DNA of 64,000 bases. It comes from Evansella cellulosilytica DSM 2522 (GTDB lineage: Bacteria; Bacillota; Bacilli; Bacillales; Salisediminibacteriaceae). A program made the position numbers and the translations under genes. This document shows, in pieces, positions 20,981 through 29,789 of the stretch; position 1 is the first letter of the stretch, and every line of letters begins with the position of its first letter. The stretch covers positions 1,674,001 to 1,738,000 of the forward strand of contig NC_014829.1 of assembly GCF_000177235.2 (NCBI RefSeq), read 5' to 3'. Below the pieces are notes generated by a model that worked only from the letters and a program-made list of their open reading frames with translations, was not told where the DNA came from and searched no databases.

Positions 20981-21140
20981 AAACAGCCCTACTTTCTATA
21001 AAAACAATAGATTTTTTCTATAAAAATGTATATGCTGAGTAAGTGGTCAAGCATGACAAGTTTACGAAAATGGTTCAGTTCTTTTTGAAATTACATAAAA
21101 TGAGAGGTACGAAAACTACAGCGCAGAGGAGAATGTGGAA

Positions 21141-21941
21141 GTGGAATGGAGAAACTTGTATCGCGGTGCCATGATGGGAATTACTGAGTTAGTTCCAGGA
21201 GTAAGCAGTGGTACGATTGCGGTGATGCTAGGCATCTATGATCGTTTAATTGCTGCGATTAATGGGATAACGACAAAGGATTGGAAGCGTCATTTACTGT
21301 TTTTAATCCCACTTGGAGCTGGAATGGCGTTAGCGCTCGTTGGATTTAGCAATATTATTAAATTACTTTTAACACATTTTGAAGAACCGACAAGATTTTT
21401 TTTCTTAGGCTTAATTATTGGGGTTGTCCCATTATTAATTAGTCAATCACGTGCTAAAGAAACATTCAAAACCAACCACTATTTTGCTATTATCATTGCC
21501 GCTATATTAGTCGGATTGATGAGTTTTTTACCAGAAAATCATCAAATCATTGAGTCACTTACGTTAGGTGACGCGATTGTACTATTTTTTGCAGGTTGGA
21601 TAGCGAGTATGTTTATGCTATTGCCAGGGATAAGTGGTTCTCTCGTGCTACTTGTACTTGGAGCTCATACAACAGCTATTAACGCGCTAGCAACTTTTAA
21701 TTTACCAATACTAATAGTGATTGGGTTAGGTGTTCTCCTTGGATTTTTTATATGCAGTAAACTAATAAAATTTTTGTTGAAAAACTACCATTACATGACG
21801 TATGCTGTCATCATCGGACTAGTGATCGGATCGACAGTTGTGGTCTATCCTGGAATAAGTTCGACTTACGTCATTATTCCTAGTTTGATAACGTTTATTG
21901 GAGGGGCAGCGACTGCCTTCTTACTCGGATCAAAAGGATAG
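21141..21941 (+). CDS. DUF368 polyprenyl-phosphate translocase (PopT family)
   Basis: A protein of about 266 residues with roughly eight helices and the DUF368 duplicated signature: GITELVPGVSSGTIAVMLGIYDRL near the N-terminus and FMLLPGISGSLVLLVLGAH in the middle. Members of this family (PopT) return undecaprenyl phosphate across the membrane for reuse in wall synthesis and are reported to matter at alkaline pH. I favour GTG 21141, about nine bases after GAGGAG; GTG 21135 is also in frame and adds two residues. It is divergent from spoVB and upstream of comN. Confidence 0.88.
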   Translation: MEWRNLYRGAMMGITELVPGVSSGTIAVMLGIYDRLIAAINGITTKDWKRHLLFLIPLGAGMALALVGFSNIIKLLLTHFEEPTRFFFLGLIIGVVPLLISQSRAKETFKTNHYFAIIIAAILVGLMSFLPENHQIIESLTLGDAIVLFFAGWIASMFMLLPGISGSLVLLVLGAHTTAINALATFNLPILIVIGLGVLLGFFICSKLIKFLLKNYHYMTYAVIIGLVIGSTVVVYPGISSTYVIIPSLITFIGGAATAFLLGSKG

Positions 21942-21963
21942 AGAAAAAGAGGAGGGTTTCATA

Positions 21964-22287
21964 ATGACTAAACACAATTGGGATTACTGGAAAAAAGAAG
22001 TGAAGCCTGTATTACAAAGTAAAGCAGAAGAATGGCAGCTGTTAGGACATGATAGAGTTAGTCAAGAGGATGTTTGGGCATGCTTTATGTCCATGCTACC
22101 AAGACTTGATGTTCCCGAAACATTAAGACCACATTGGGTCGTTCAACAATTATTCCATTTAAATGTGAACCATTACATGAATTGGTTGACATTAGAAGCG
22201 TACAGAGGACCAAGCTGGTTCAACGATGAAGAACCAATTGATTTTCGTTTAAATCACTATGAGAAGAAAAAAGAGGTCTTAGAATAA
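21964..22287 (+). CDS. comN: Post-transcriptional regulator ComN-like protein
   Basis: A soluble 107-residue protein rich in Trp (HNWDYWKKEVKPVLQSKAEEW, then HYMNWLTLEAYRGPSWF). Its size, pattern and position between spoVB and secD match ComN (YrzD) of B. subtilis, which controls the comE transcript post-transcriptionally and interacts with DivIVA. The ATG at 21964 follows GGAGGG. There is no com operon in this window. Confidence 0.78.
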   Translation: MTKHNWDYWKKEVKPVLQSKAEEWQLLGHDRVSQEDVWACFMSMLPRLDVPETLRPHWVVQQLFHLNVNHYMNWLTLEAYRGPSWFNDEEPIDFRLNHYEKKKEVLE

Positions 22288-22320
22288 TGGAAGAACTGAA
22301 TAAGGGAAAGACCAAAGGGC

Positions 22321-22353
22321 ACTGAAAAAGTGGTGTTCTCTCACTTTTTCAGT
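22321..22353. terminator. CTGAAAAAGTG-family hairpin after comN
   Basis: ACTGAAAAAGTG (22321-22332) pairs perfectly with CACTTTTTCAGT (22342-22353) over GTGTTCTCT. It lies at a gene end and belongs to a dispersed hairpin family, also present at 28847 and around 52.4 kb. Confidence 0.75.
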
Positions 22354-22498
22354 TCCAATAGAATAATGTACTAGTATTGCAGAGCTTTTTTTACAAGTCT
22401 ATAATGGACAAGGGAGGCTTACTAGTACGATTACATATTGTTATCGATTTGAAACTGGAATGAAGTTCACCCGTTCGTTGAAGGAGGATCATTTGTTG

Positions 22499-23812
22499 AT
22501 GAAAAAGAAAAGAGGGGTCAAAAAGGGTCTGATCATTACATTTTTTGTTGTCGTTGCAGCTTTTGCTGCATTAATAGCTACGACCGTGCTTGATCATGCT
22601 GAAGAAATTAATTTAGGATTAGATTTACAAGGTGGCTTTGAAGTGTTATACGAAGCGCAACCTATAAATGAAGGACAAGAAATAAATCAAGCTGTTTTAA
22701 GTGATACTGTTACGTCACTTTTAGCACGTATTGACGTTTTAGGTGTCTCTGAACCAAATGTACGAGTTGAAGGAGATGACCGGATACGGGTCCAATTAGC
22801 TGGTGTCTCTGATGAGCAAACAGCAAGAGAGTTATTATCTACTCAAGCTAGGTTATCGTTCCGTGATGTTGACGACAACTTAATGCTTGATGGCTCAGAC
22901 TTAGTTGAAGGTGGAGCTAGACAAAGCTTTACTGAATTAAATCAACCGAATGTAACCGTTACGATAAGAGACGCCAATCTGTTTGGAGATGTAACGTCCG
23001 AAATATGGCCAAGGGATTTCCCAGAAAATCGACTTGTCATTTGGCTAGATTGGGAAGAGGGCGATACGTATGCGGAGGAAATTTTAAAGGAAGATTCGAA
23101 AATAGTATCCGCTCCTACAGTAGGTGAAACACTACGTACATCGAATATTGAAATCAATGGGGATTTCACACTAGAAGAAGCAAACCAGCTTGCAGGCATA
23201 TTAAACGCTGGTGCACTTCCAGTAGAGCTTGAAGAGCTTTATGCTAACTCTGTTGGAGCATCTCTTGGTGAACGTTCAATGGATCAAGCAGTTTTTGCTG
23301 GATTTGTCGGAATCGCTTTAATATTTGCCTACATGCTTTTCTATTATCGTTTTATGGGTGCTGTAGCTGTAGTTACTTTAAGCGTGTATATTTATATCGT
23401 CCTCGTCGTATTTAACTGGATGAATGCCGTATTAACGCTCCCAGGAATCGCTGCCCTTATTTTAGGGGTGGGTATGGCTGTAGATGCAAACATTATTACA
23501 TATGAACGTATAAAAGATGAGATTCGTTCTGGAAAAACAGTCATGAGTGCTTTTAAAGCTGGTAGTCGCCGCTCATTATCGACGATATTAGATGCAAATA
23601 TTACGACAGTGTTAGCAGCAGCAGTATTATTTTACTTCGGTACAAGTGCTGTACAAGGCTTTGCAGTTATGCTGATCGTGAGTATAGTAACGAGCTTTTT
23701 AACATCTGTCTTTGGCTCACGCTTATTGCTTGGGTTATGGGTAAATAGTCGAGCATTAAATGGAAAGCCTCGTCTGTTTGGTGTAAAGGAGAGTGAAATA
23801 GGTGAACTTTGA
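22499..23812 (+). CDS. secD: Protein translocase subunit SecD
   Basis: Proton-motive-force-driven RND-type subunit that helps pull proteins across the membrane. A first helix at about residues 8-30 is followed by the LGLDLQGGFEVLYE motif, a large extracytoplasmic P1 domain, and five more helices ending with the conserved AVDANIITYERIKDE block. The start is placed at ATG 22499; two TTG codons at 22493 and 22496 are closer to the AAGGAGG at 22481-22487 and remain possible. Unlike B. subtilis, where SecD and SecF are one chain, secD stops here and overlaps secF by 11 bases. Confidence 0.95.
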   Translation: MKKKRGVKKGLIITFFVVVAAFAALIATTVLDHAEEINLGLDLQGGFEVLYEAQPINEGQEINQAVLSDTVTSLLARIDVLGVSEPNVRVEGDDRIRVQLAGVSDEQTARELLSTQARLSFRDVDDNLMLDGSDLVEGGARQSFTELNQPNVTVTIRDANLFGDVTSEIWPRDFPENRLVIWLDWEEGDTYAEEILKEDSKIVSAPTVGETLRTSNIEINGDFTLEEANQLAGILNAGALPVELEELYANSVGASLGERSMDQAVFAGFVGIALIFAYMLFYYRFMGAVAVVTLSVYIYIVLVVFNWMNAVLTLPGIAALILGVGMAVDANIITYERIKDEIRSGKTVMSAFKAGSRRSLSTILDANITTVLAAAVLFYFGTSAVQGFAVMLIVSIVTSFLTSVFGSRLLLGLWVNSRALNGKPRLFGVKESEIGEL

Positions 23813-24728
23813 TCACGAAGAAACTAAATTAGATTTTGTAAAACATCGCAAGAAATTTTTCGTATTTTCTGGGACTCTCCTTTTGCTAGGTGTCGTTTTG
23901 TTAGCAACTTTAGGCTTGAACCTTGGAATAGACTTTAGAAGTGGAACGACGGTTGATGTGTTATCAAATGATTCTGTTACTACAGCAGAAATTCAAGCGG
24001 AATTTGAAGCGATTGGTTTTGAACCAGATGATATTACTATTGCAGGAAATAATAATGAAATTGGACGAGCAGTCTTCATTGGTGGGCTTACACAAGACGA
24101 AGGACTAGCAGTTCAAAGTCACTTTGAGGAACGATACGAGAACAGGCCTACAGTAAATACGGTTACACCTATGGTAGGGGAAGAGTTAGCGCGAAATGCA
24201 ATTATATCTGTTTTAATTGCAGCCGTTGGGATCATTATATATGTTACAATCCGTTTTGAGTTCTTATACGGTATATCAGCAATTGTTGCTCTCTTTCACG
24301 ACGCGTTATTTATATTAGTGGTGTTTAGTATTTTACAAATGGAAGTGAACATTCCTTTTATCGCCGCAGTACTTACGATAGTAGGTTATTCGATTAATGA
24401 CACGATCGTGACATTCGACCGTATTAGAGAAAATATGAGCTACGAAAAGAAAGTCAAGAATTTTGATGACGTTGCTAGAGTAGTGAATAAAAGCCTAGTA
24501 CAAACATTGGCACGCTCAATCAACACAGTATTAACTGTTGTATTTGCTGCCGGGGCATTATTTGTCTTTGGTGGAGAAGCGCTTCGTACTTTCTCCTTTG
24601 CTTTAGTAGTAGGGCTTGTTGCAGGAACATACTCGTCGCTATTCATCGCTGCACAGCTTTGGTTAGTATTAAAATCGAGACAGTTAGCAAAAAAGAAGCG
24701 AAATCCAGTAGAGCCAACAAATGCATAG
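23802..24728 (+). CDS. secF: Protein translocase subunit SecF
   Basis: Six-helix partner of SecD. Family motifs are LGLNLGIDFRSGTTVDV after the first helix, then GYSINDTIVTFDRIREN and the C-terminal NTVLTVVFAAGALFVFGGEALRTFSFALVVG region. Translation begins at GTG 23802 inside the last codons of secD behind AAGGAGAG, so the two are coupled. The 308-residue length is usual for a stand-alone SecF. A strong terminator follows. Confidence 0.96.
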   Translation: MNFDHEETKLDFVKHRKKFFVFSGTLLLLGVVLLATLGLNLGIDFRSGTTVDVLSNDSVTTAEIQAEFEAIGFEPDDITIAGNNNEIGRAVFIGGLTQDEGLAVQSHFEERYENRPTVNTVTPMVGEELARNAIISVLIAAVGIIIYVTIRFEFLYGISAIVALFHDALFILVVFSILQMEVNIPFIAAVLTIVGYSINDTIVTFDRIRENMSYEKKVKNFDDVARVVNKSLVQTLARSINTVLTVVFAAGALFVFGGEALRTFSFALVVGLVAGTYSSLFIAAQLWLVLKSRQLAKKKRNPVEPTNA

Positions 24729-24819
24729 TAGAGCTACTAATAGGTACAAGCAATTCCTATACTCGCTGTGTGAGGTTTACACAAAACCAATATATAACGA
24801 TTAACTATACTTACCGAGT

Positions 24820-24850
24820 GCCCACTATAATCCACTTATAGTGGGCTTTA
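24820..24850 (+). terminator. Terminator of secDF
   Basis: GCCCACTATA (24820-24829) pairs with TATAGTGGGC (24837-24846), followed by TTTA. Confidence 0.85.
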
Positions 24851-25131
24851 AGTGATAGTGGAAACTCCCGCACATTATTGAAGGTCTCTGACTCATATAG
24901 AAAAAATCCACCTTTTGATCTACCTGTTAATGATGAAGTCGATTCCCACCTTGAAAAATTTAATCACTGGTGTTTGTTCACTTTTTCGTTTCTGAATCTA
25001 AAAGCAAATTCTCTTTCCATGAATATGGAAAAAGGGTGAGTAATAAAGAATTACACATGAATACTAATAAAAAATACATGTTGTTACAAATAATGTACTA
25101 GAGGATATTAAAGCGATGGTAGGTGGCTAAA
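24851..25131. other. Intergenic stretch before the cation efflux gene
   Basis: I see no gene here. A short hairpin, CTTTCCAT/ATGGAAAAAG at about 25013-25034, is the only clear structure. No promoter was identified with confidence. Confidence 0.6.
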
Positions 25132-26046
25132 GTGAATGGTACAGATGTCATGAAGGAAGAACGATATAAAAAGGTTAAATTTGGAGCCTGGGTAGGTATT
25201 ATTGGAAATATTGCTCTTGCAGTTATAAAATTTATTGTCGGTATGCTAGCGAATAGTCGGGCGTTAGTGGCTGATGCTGTGCACTCAGCTTCTGATGTTG
25301 TTGGCTCAGTGGCTGTTCTTATTGGTATTCGTGCAGCACAGTTACCACCTGATCGGGACCACCCTTATGGACACGGTAAAGCGGAGACAATTACAGCCAT
25401 CATTGTAGCAGTGCTTTTATTCATTGTTGGTTTAGAAATTGCGATTGGTGCAATAAATGCTTTCTTTGAACCTATTGCTGTTCCTGGGATTATTGCTATT
25501 TATGCGGTTATTTTTTCGATAGTCGTGAAAGAACTTATGTTTCGTTATAAGATATATTTGGGTAAGAAGTATAAAAGTGATGCTTTAATTACAGACGCAT
25601 GGCATCACAGATCAGATGTTTTTTCCTCAATAGCAGCATTGTTAGGAATAGGCGCTTCTATTATTGGCGGATATGTAGGGATCCCTTGGCTCGTTTATGC
25701 AGACCCTGTAGCAGGATTGTTTGTTGCGATACTAATTGGAAAAATGGCGTGGAAACTAGGAAGTGAATCTATACATAATACGCTAGACCACGTATTACAC
25801 GATGAAGATACAGAGGAAATGCTACAAGCTGCTCAAAATGTAGCAGGTGTTTTTAAAGTAGACGAGCTATTGGCCCGTGAGCATGGTCATTATGTCATTG
25901 TAGATATAAAAATTGCAGTAAATCCTGAAATCACTGTTGAGGAAGGGCATACGATAGGAAAAAATGTCAAAGCAAAACTGATGGAGGATGAATACGTACA
26001 AGATGTAAGGGTACATATTAATCCTTATTCGACTGAAAAGGAGTGA
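25132..26046 (+). CDS. Cation diffusion facilitator family transporter
   Basis: A protein of about 300 residues with six helices and the CDF signature: metal-site Asp in SRALVADAVHSASDVVGS, HPYGHGKAETI after helix 3, then the second metal motif ALITDAWHHRSDVFSS. The soluble C-terminal domain (about residues 205-300) contains conserved His residues (REHGHYVIVDIKI). Such proteins export Zn2+, Mn2+ or Fe2+; the HD/DD site alone does not settle which. The start is uncertain: GTG 25132 has AGGTGG about five bases upstream; an in-frame ATG at 25150 is the main alternative. Confidence 0.88.
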   Translation: MNGTDVMKEERYKKVKFGAWVGIIGNIALAVIKFIVGMLANSRALVADAVHSASDVVGSVAVLIGIRAAQLPPDRDHPYGHGKAETITAIIVAVLLFIVGLEIAIGAINAFFEPIAVPGIIAIYAVIFSIVVKELMFRYKIYLGKKYKSDALITDAWHHRSDVFSSIAALLGIGASIIGGYVGIPWLVYADPVAGLFVAILIGKMAWKLGSESIHNTLDHVLHDEDTEEMLQAAQNVAGVFKVDELLAREHGHYVIVDIKIAVNPEITVEEGHTIGKNVKAKLMEDEYVQDVRVHINPYSTEKE

Positions 26047-26050
26047 AAAC

Positions 26051-26380
26051 ATGCGAGGACAATGGACACTAATCGTAGGAATAATCATTGCGATCGTAAT
26101 TGCTACATTTGCAGTCATTAACGTAGATCCAGTAGAGGTAAATTATTTATTTGGTCAAAATGAATGGCCTCTCGTATTAGTTATTTTAGGTTCTGTCTTA
26201 ATGGGGGGCATAATTGTAGGAAGTGTCGGTATTTACAAAATATACCGCCTCCAAATGGAAATAAAAAGTTTAAAAGAAAAAATGCCACATACCCAATCAA
26301 ACTTAGATAAGAACAAGAAAACAGATAAGAAAGATGAGAAACAAGTAGAAGTAAAACCGTACACGAAACAAAAAAAATAA
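26051..26380 (+). CDS. LapA-domain (DUF1049) membrane protein
   Basis: A 109-residue protein with two helices (WTLIVGIIIAIVIATFAVINV and WPLVLVILGSVLMGGIIVGSV) separated by the typical short loop DPVEVNYLFG, then a basic coiled-coil tail (IYRLQMEIKSLKEK with a Lys-rich end). This is the LapA_dom family; in B. subtilis YrvD precedes recJ in the same way. The gene starts four bases after the cation efflux stop. A function in membrane assembly is known only for enterobacterial LapA. Confidence 0.85.
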   Translation: MRGQWTLIVGIIIAIVIATFAVINVDPVEVNYLFGQNEWPLVLVILGSVLMGGIIVGSVGIYKIYRLQMEIKSLKEKMPHTQSNLDKNKKTDKKDEKQVEVKPYTKQKK

Positions 26381-26442
26381 ACGGTAACATTGCCACCTTT
26401 GAATACCTTATGTATAATTACTTGGTCAGGGGTGGTTTTTTT

Positions 26443-28788
26443 ATGTTACAACCGAAGGCTAGATGGAAAATAACCGAAGCGAATGAAAATCAAGTGATGG
26501 AATTAGCGAATCAATTAAATATATCGATGATTGCCGCAAGGTTTTTAGTTCAAAGGGGATATGATGATGTTCATAAAGCACAATCGTTCCTACATATGGA
26601 CGCATCAATGATACATGACCCCTTTTTATTAAAGGATATGGAAAAAGCAGTTAAGAGAATTCACACTGCAATTAAGGAAAATGAAAATATACTTGTTTTT
26701 GGTGATTACGATGCCGATGGGGTAACAAGTACTTCACTTATGTATTTGACGTTAAAACAATTAGGAGCAAACGTTGGTTTTTACGTGCCAAATCGCTTTA
26801 CCGAAGGATATGGTCCGAATGAGCAAGCGTTTAGACATGCAAAAGAAGAGAATGTATCGTTAATTATTACTGTTGATACGGGAATAGCAGCGAACCATGA
26901 AGCCGAAGTCGCTAAAGAACTCGGTGTAGATTTAATTATAACGGACCACCATGAACCACCACCAACGATTCCAGATGCATATGCAGTTATTAATCCAAAA
27001 CAGGACGATTGTTTTTATCCAAACAAGAATTTAGCTGGTGTTGGTGTGGCATTTAAGGTGGCACACGCATTATTAAATAGAGTACCTACTGAATATATTG
27101 ACTTAGTTGCGATCGGCTCTATAGCGGATCTTGTTCCTTTAATAGATGAAAATAGATTTCTTGCAGCTGAAGGGATTCACTCTTTAACTAGAGAGCAACG
27201 TCCTGGCCTAAAGGCACTTATGGAGCATTGTAATATAAATCCTTTAGAACTTAATGAAGAACATATTGGATTTATGATTGGCCCGCGTTTAAATGCAGCT
27301 GGGCGTTTAGACTCTGCAGATCCAGCGATACAACTATTATTAAGTGAAGATGATATAGAGGCATATGAATTAGCCATTATGATTGATGATTTAAATAAGG
27401 AACGCCAAACAATTGTAAATGAGATGGCGAAGGAAGCGGAAGAACAAGTTTTAGCGAAGGACACGGTTCCCTCCGTTTTAATTGTTGGACAAGCAGGCTG
27501 GAACGCAGGTGTAATTGGTATTGTCGCTAGTAGATTAGTAGAAAAATTCTATCGTCCTACAATCGTATTAAGTCTCGATGAAAGCACAGGATTAGCGAAA
27601 GGATCTGCTCGTAGTATAGAAGGATTTGACCTGTTCCAAGCTTTATCGCAGTGTCGCGAATGGTTACCTCATTTTGGGGGGCATCCAATGGCTGCTGGTT
27701 TAACAATGAAAATAGAAAATATTAACCTTCTTCAAGAAAAAATGTGCAACATTGCTGAAACAACAGTTGCTGAAGAAAACTGGATAAAGTCATTAGCTGT
27801 TGATTTGCCTGTAAAGGTGAGTGAGGTTACTACAGAAGCTATTACTCATTTACAGGAAATGGCTCCCTTTGGAGTCGGGAATCCTGCTCCTAAAGCTTTA
27901 ATAGAAAATGTAGAGCTTGCAATGACAAAAAAAATTGGAGCAAAAGAGGATCATTTGAAGCTATCTTTAAAAGATGAAGAATCAGTGCTAGATGGAATTG
28001 CGTTTCGGATGGGGAATATTGCCGATGAACTTTCTCCAATAGCAAAGCTATCGGTCGTTGGACAGCTATCAATCAATGAATGGAATGGACACGTTAAACC
28101 GCAAATGATTATAGAAGATATAAAGGTAGATGAGTGGCAATTATTTGATTTGAGGAGTGAGAAAGAGCCTTGGACGAAGATTAACCAACAGCATAGTGAA
28201 AGCATAGTGGTCGCAGCATTCAGAAGTGAATCAGCCTCACTATTATCTAAGATTCCGGCTGAGTGGAAGACGATTAGTTTCTTTGAAGGTGAAGTTGACT
28301 ATTCCGTATTTGAAAATAAGTTTGTCCTTTTACTAGATTTACCTGAGTCTTTCGAGCAATTAGAGTCTATTTTTTCAGTGCACGATAAGCCAAAACGCGT
28401 ATATGCAAGCTTTATACATGAAAAGGATCACTATTTTGAAATGCTACCTACGAGGGAACATTTCGTATGGTTTTATGCATTCTTAAAGAAGCGCACAACT
28501 TTTGATATTGAGAAGCACGGTGCTGACCTTGCAAAACATAAAGGTTGGTCCTTAAACGGCTTAAAATTTATTTGTAGCGTGTTTTTTGATTTAGGATTTG
28601 TTAAAATAAGCAATGGGTTTATATCAATTGTAGATTCACCAGGAAAAAAGGAATTGGAAGAATCACCAACGTATAAAAAGAGAATAGAACAATCTGAAAT
28701 TGAAAACGTATTGTTATATTCCTCTTTCAACGAATTAAAGTCTTGGATTCAAAATGTAATGGAAAAAGAAGTAGTTACTATGAGCTAA
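26443..28788 (+). CDS. recJ: Single-stranded-DNA-specific exonuclease RecJ
   Basis: 5'-3' ssDNA exonuclease used in recombination and mismatch repair. The DHH catalytic core shows VFGDYDADGVTSTSLM (motif I), ITVDTG, IITDHHEPP (motif III) and AIGSIADLVPL; the DHHA1 part has SARSIEGFDL and HFGGHPMAAGLT. An OB-like domain and a Firmicute-type C-terminal extension bring it to 781 residues. The start ATG 26443 has AGGGGTGG seven bases upstream; an earlier in-frame ATG at 26410 lacks a site. Confidence 0.96.
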   Translation: MLQPKARWKITEANENQVMELANQLNISMIAARFLVQRGYDDVHKAQSFLHMDASMIHDPFLLKDMEKAVKRIHTAIKENENILVFGDYDADGVTSTSLMYLTLKQLGANVGFYVPNRFTEGYGPNEQAFRHAKEENVSLIITVDTGIAANHEAEVAKELGVDLIITDHHEPPPTIPDAYAVINPKQDDCFYPNKNLAGVGVAFKVAHALLNRVPTEYIDLVAIGSIADLVPLIDENRFLAAEGIHSLTREQRPGLKALMEHCNINPLELNEEHIGFMIGPRLNAAGRLDSADPAIQLLLSEDDIEAYELAIMIDDLNKERQTIVNEMAKEAEEQVLAKDTVPSVLIVGQAGWNAGVIGIVASRLVEKFYRPTIVLSLDESTGLAKGSARSIEGFDLFQALSQCREWLPHFGGHPMAAGLTMKIENINLLQEKMCNIAETTVAEENWIKSLAVDLPVKVSEVTTEAITHLQEMAPFGVGNPAPKALIENVELAMTKKIGAKEDHLKLSLKDEESVLDGIAFRMGNIADELSPIAKLSVVGQLSINEWNGHVKPQMIIEDIKVDEWQLFDLRSEKEPWTKINQQHSESIVVAAFRSESASLLSKIPAEWKTISFFEGEVDYSVFENKFVLLLDLPESFEQLESIFSVHDKPKRVYASFIHEKDHYFEMLPTREHFVWFYAFLKKRTTFDIEKHGADLAKHKGWSLNGLKFICSVFFDLGFVKISNGFISIVDSPGKKELEESPTYKKRIEQSEIENVLLYSSFNELKSWIQNVMEKEVVTMS

Positions 28789-28846
28789 ATTCCTGGGACT
28801 GAAAAAGGTAAATATCGGAGGGCACTGAAAAAGATATGTTCTTTAA

Positions 28847-28887
28847 GGACACTGAAAAAGTGGCGTTCTTTCACTTTATCAGTGTCC
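28847..28887. terminator. Terminator of recJ, CTGAAAAAGTG family
   Basis: GGACACTGAAAAAGTG (28847-28862) pairs with CACTTTATCAGTGTCC (28872-28887), one mismatch, over GCGTTCTTT. Two further half-copies of the same motif lie just upstream (28799-28808 and 28821-28833). Confidence 0.8.
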
Positions 28888-28908
28888 CCTAAAAATAGTC
28901 ATCATGAT

Positions 28909-28936
28909 TTGTTTAGCTTATAGAATTTTGTATAGT
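28909..28936 (+). promoter_or_regulatory. Probable promoter of apt
   Basis: TTGTTT at 28909-28914 and TATAGT at 28931-28936 are 16 bases apart, about 50 bases before the apt start. Confidence 0.5.
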
Positions 28937-28985
28937 ATAAGTAAAGTATACGTGGTCGATTGTAAAAAATAGGAGGAAACAATAT

Positions 28986-29498
28986 ATGGATTTCAAAAAA
29001 TTTGTAACTGTTGTCGAAAACTTCCCAAAAGATGGGATTCGCTTTAAAGACATCACCACGCTGATGGAGAATGGTGAAGCGTATAAAAAAGCAATCGATG
29101 AAATGGTGAACTATGCGAAAGAAAGAAATGTAGATGTTATTGTCGGACCTGAGGCAAGAGGATTCGTTGTAGGGTGCCCAATTTCTTATGCTATGGGTGT
29201 AGGGTTCGTACCTGTACGCAAGGCGGGAAAACTTCCAAGAGAAGTTATCGGAGTCGATTATGGACTTGAGTATGGGAAAGACTCCTTGAATATTCATAAA
29301 GATTCGATTAAGCCTGGCCAAAAAGTATTAATCACAGATGATTTATTAGCTACAGGTGGGACGATTGAAGCAACAATCAAAATGGTAGAAAAATTAGGTG
29401 GAGAAGTTGTTGGAATAGCATTTTTAATTGAGCTTAGTTATTTAAGTGGAAGAGAAAAGTTAGTCGATTATGATGTCTTTTCTTTAATGACATATTAA
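28986..29498 (+). CDS. apt: Adenine phosphoribosyltransferase
   Basis: Salvages adenine to AMP with PRPP. The 170-residue protein has the PRPP-binding motif [16 protein letters not shown] and the family segments [16 protein letters not shown] and [13 protein letters not shown]. It begins behind AGGAGG. Its place between recJ and relA is the standard Bacillus arrangement. Confidence 0.97.
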   Translation: MDFKKFVTVVENFPKDGIRFKDITTLMENGEAYKKAIDEMVNYAKERNVDVIVGPEARGFVVGCPISYAMGVGFVPVRKAGKLPREVIGVDYGLEYGKDSLNIHKDSIKPGQKVLITDDLLATGGTIEATIKMVEKLGGEVVGIAFLIELSYLSGREKLVDYDVFSLMTY

Positions 29499-29789
29499 GG
29501 AATGGTATGAAAGGGTGTCTTTCGATTGTATAAGGCACCCATCCTTAACATCAATGGAAAATGGATATCTATAAATACATAATATAATTGAATAATTTCT
29601 ACACGTATACTTTTCTAAAGAAAATACTATTTGATTCTGTTTTTTTTTATAAAATATGTTATTCTTAATGAAAGTCTTTTCTACGGAAGAGATTCTTTTT
29701 TTATACGACTATTCGACAAAATTTTTAGTCTCTTTTATCGGAAATTTTAAATAATAAAAGAAATATAGACTGGATGTTAAGGTGATTCC
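29499..29789. other. apt-relA intergenic region
   Basis: A hairpin GGGTGTCTT/AAGGCACCC at about 29513-29540 may end the apt transcript, though no T-run follows. The rest is very AT-rich, with two long T-tracts near 29640 and 29695. A weak promoter candidate is TTGATT at 29631 with TATGTT at 29655. I see no gene. Confidence 0.5.

Noticed and set aside
24659-24841. 60-codon plus-strand frame at the end of secF
   Set aside because: It overlaps secF in another phase and extends into the secDF terminator without a ribosome binding site.
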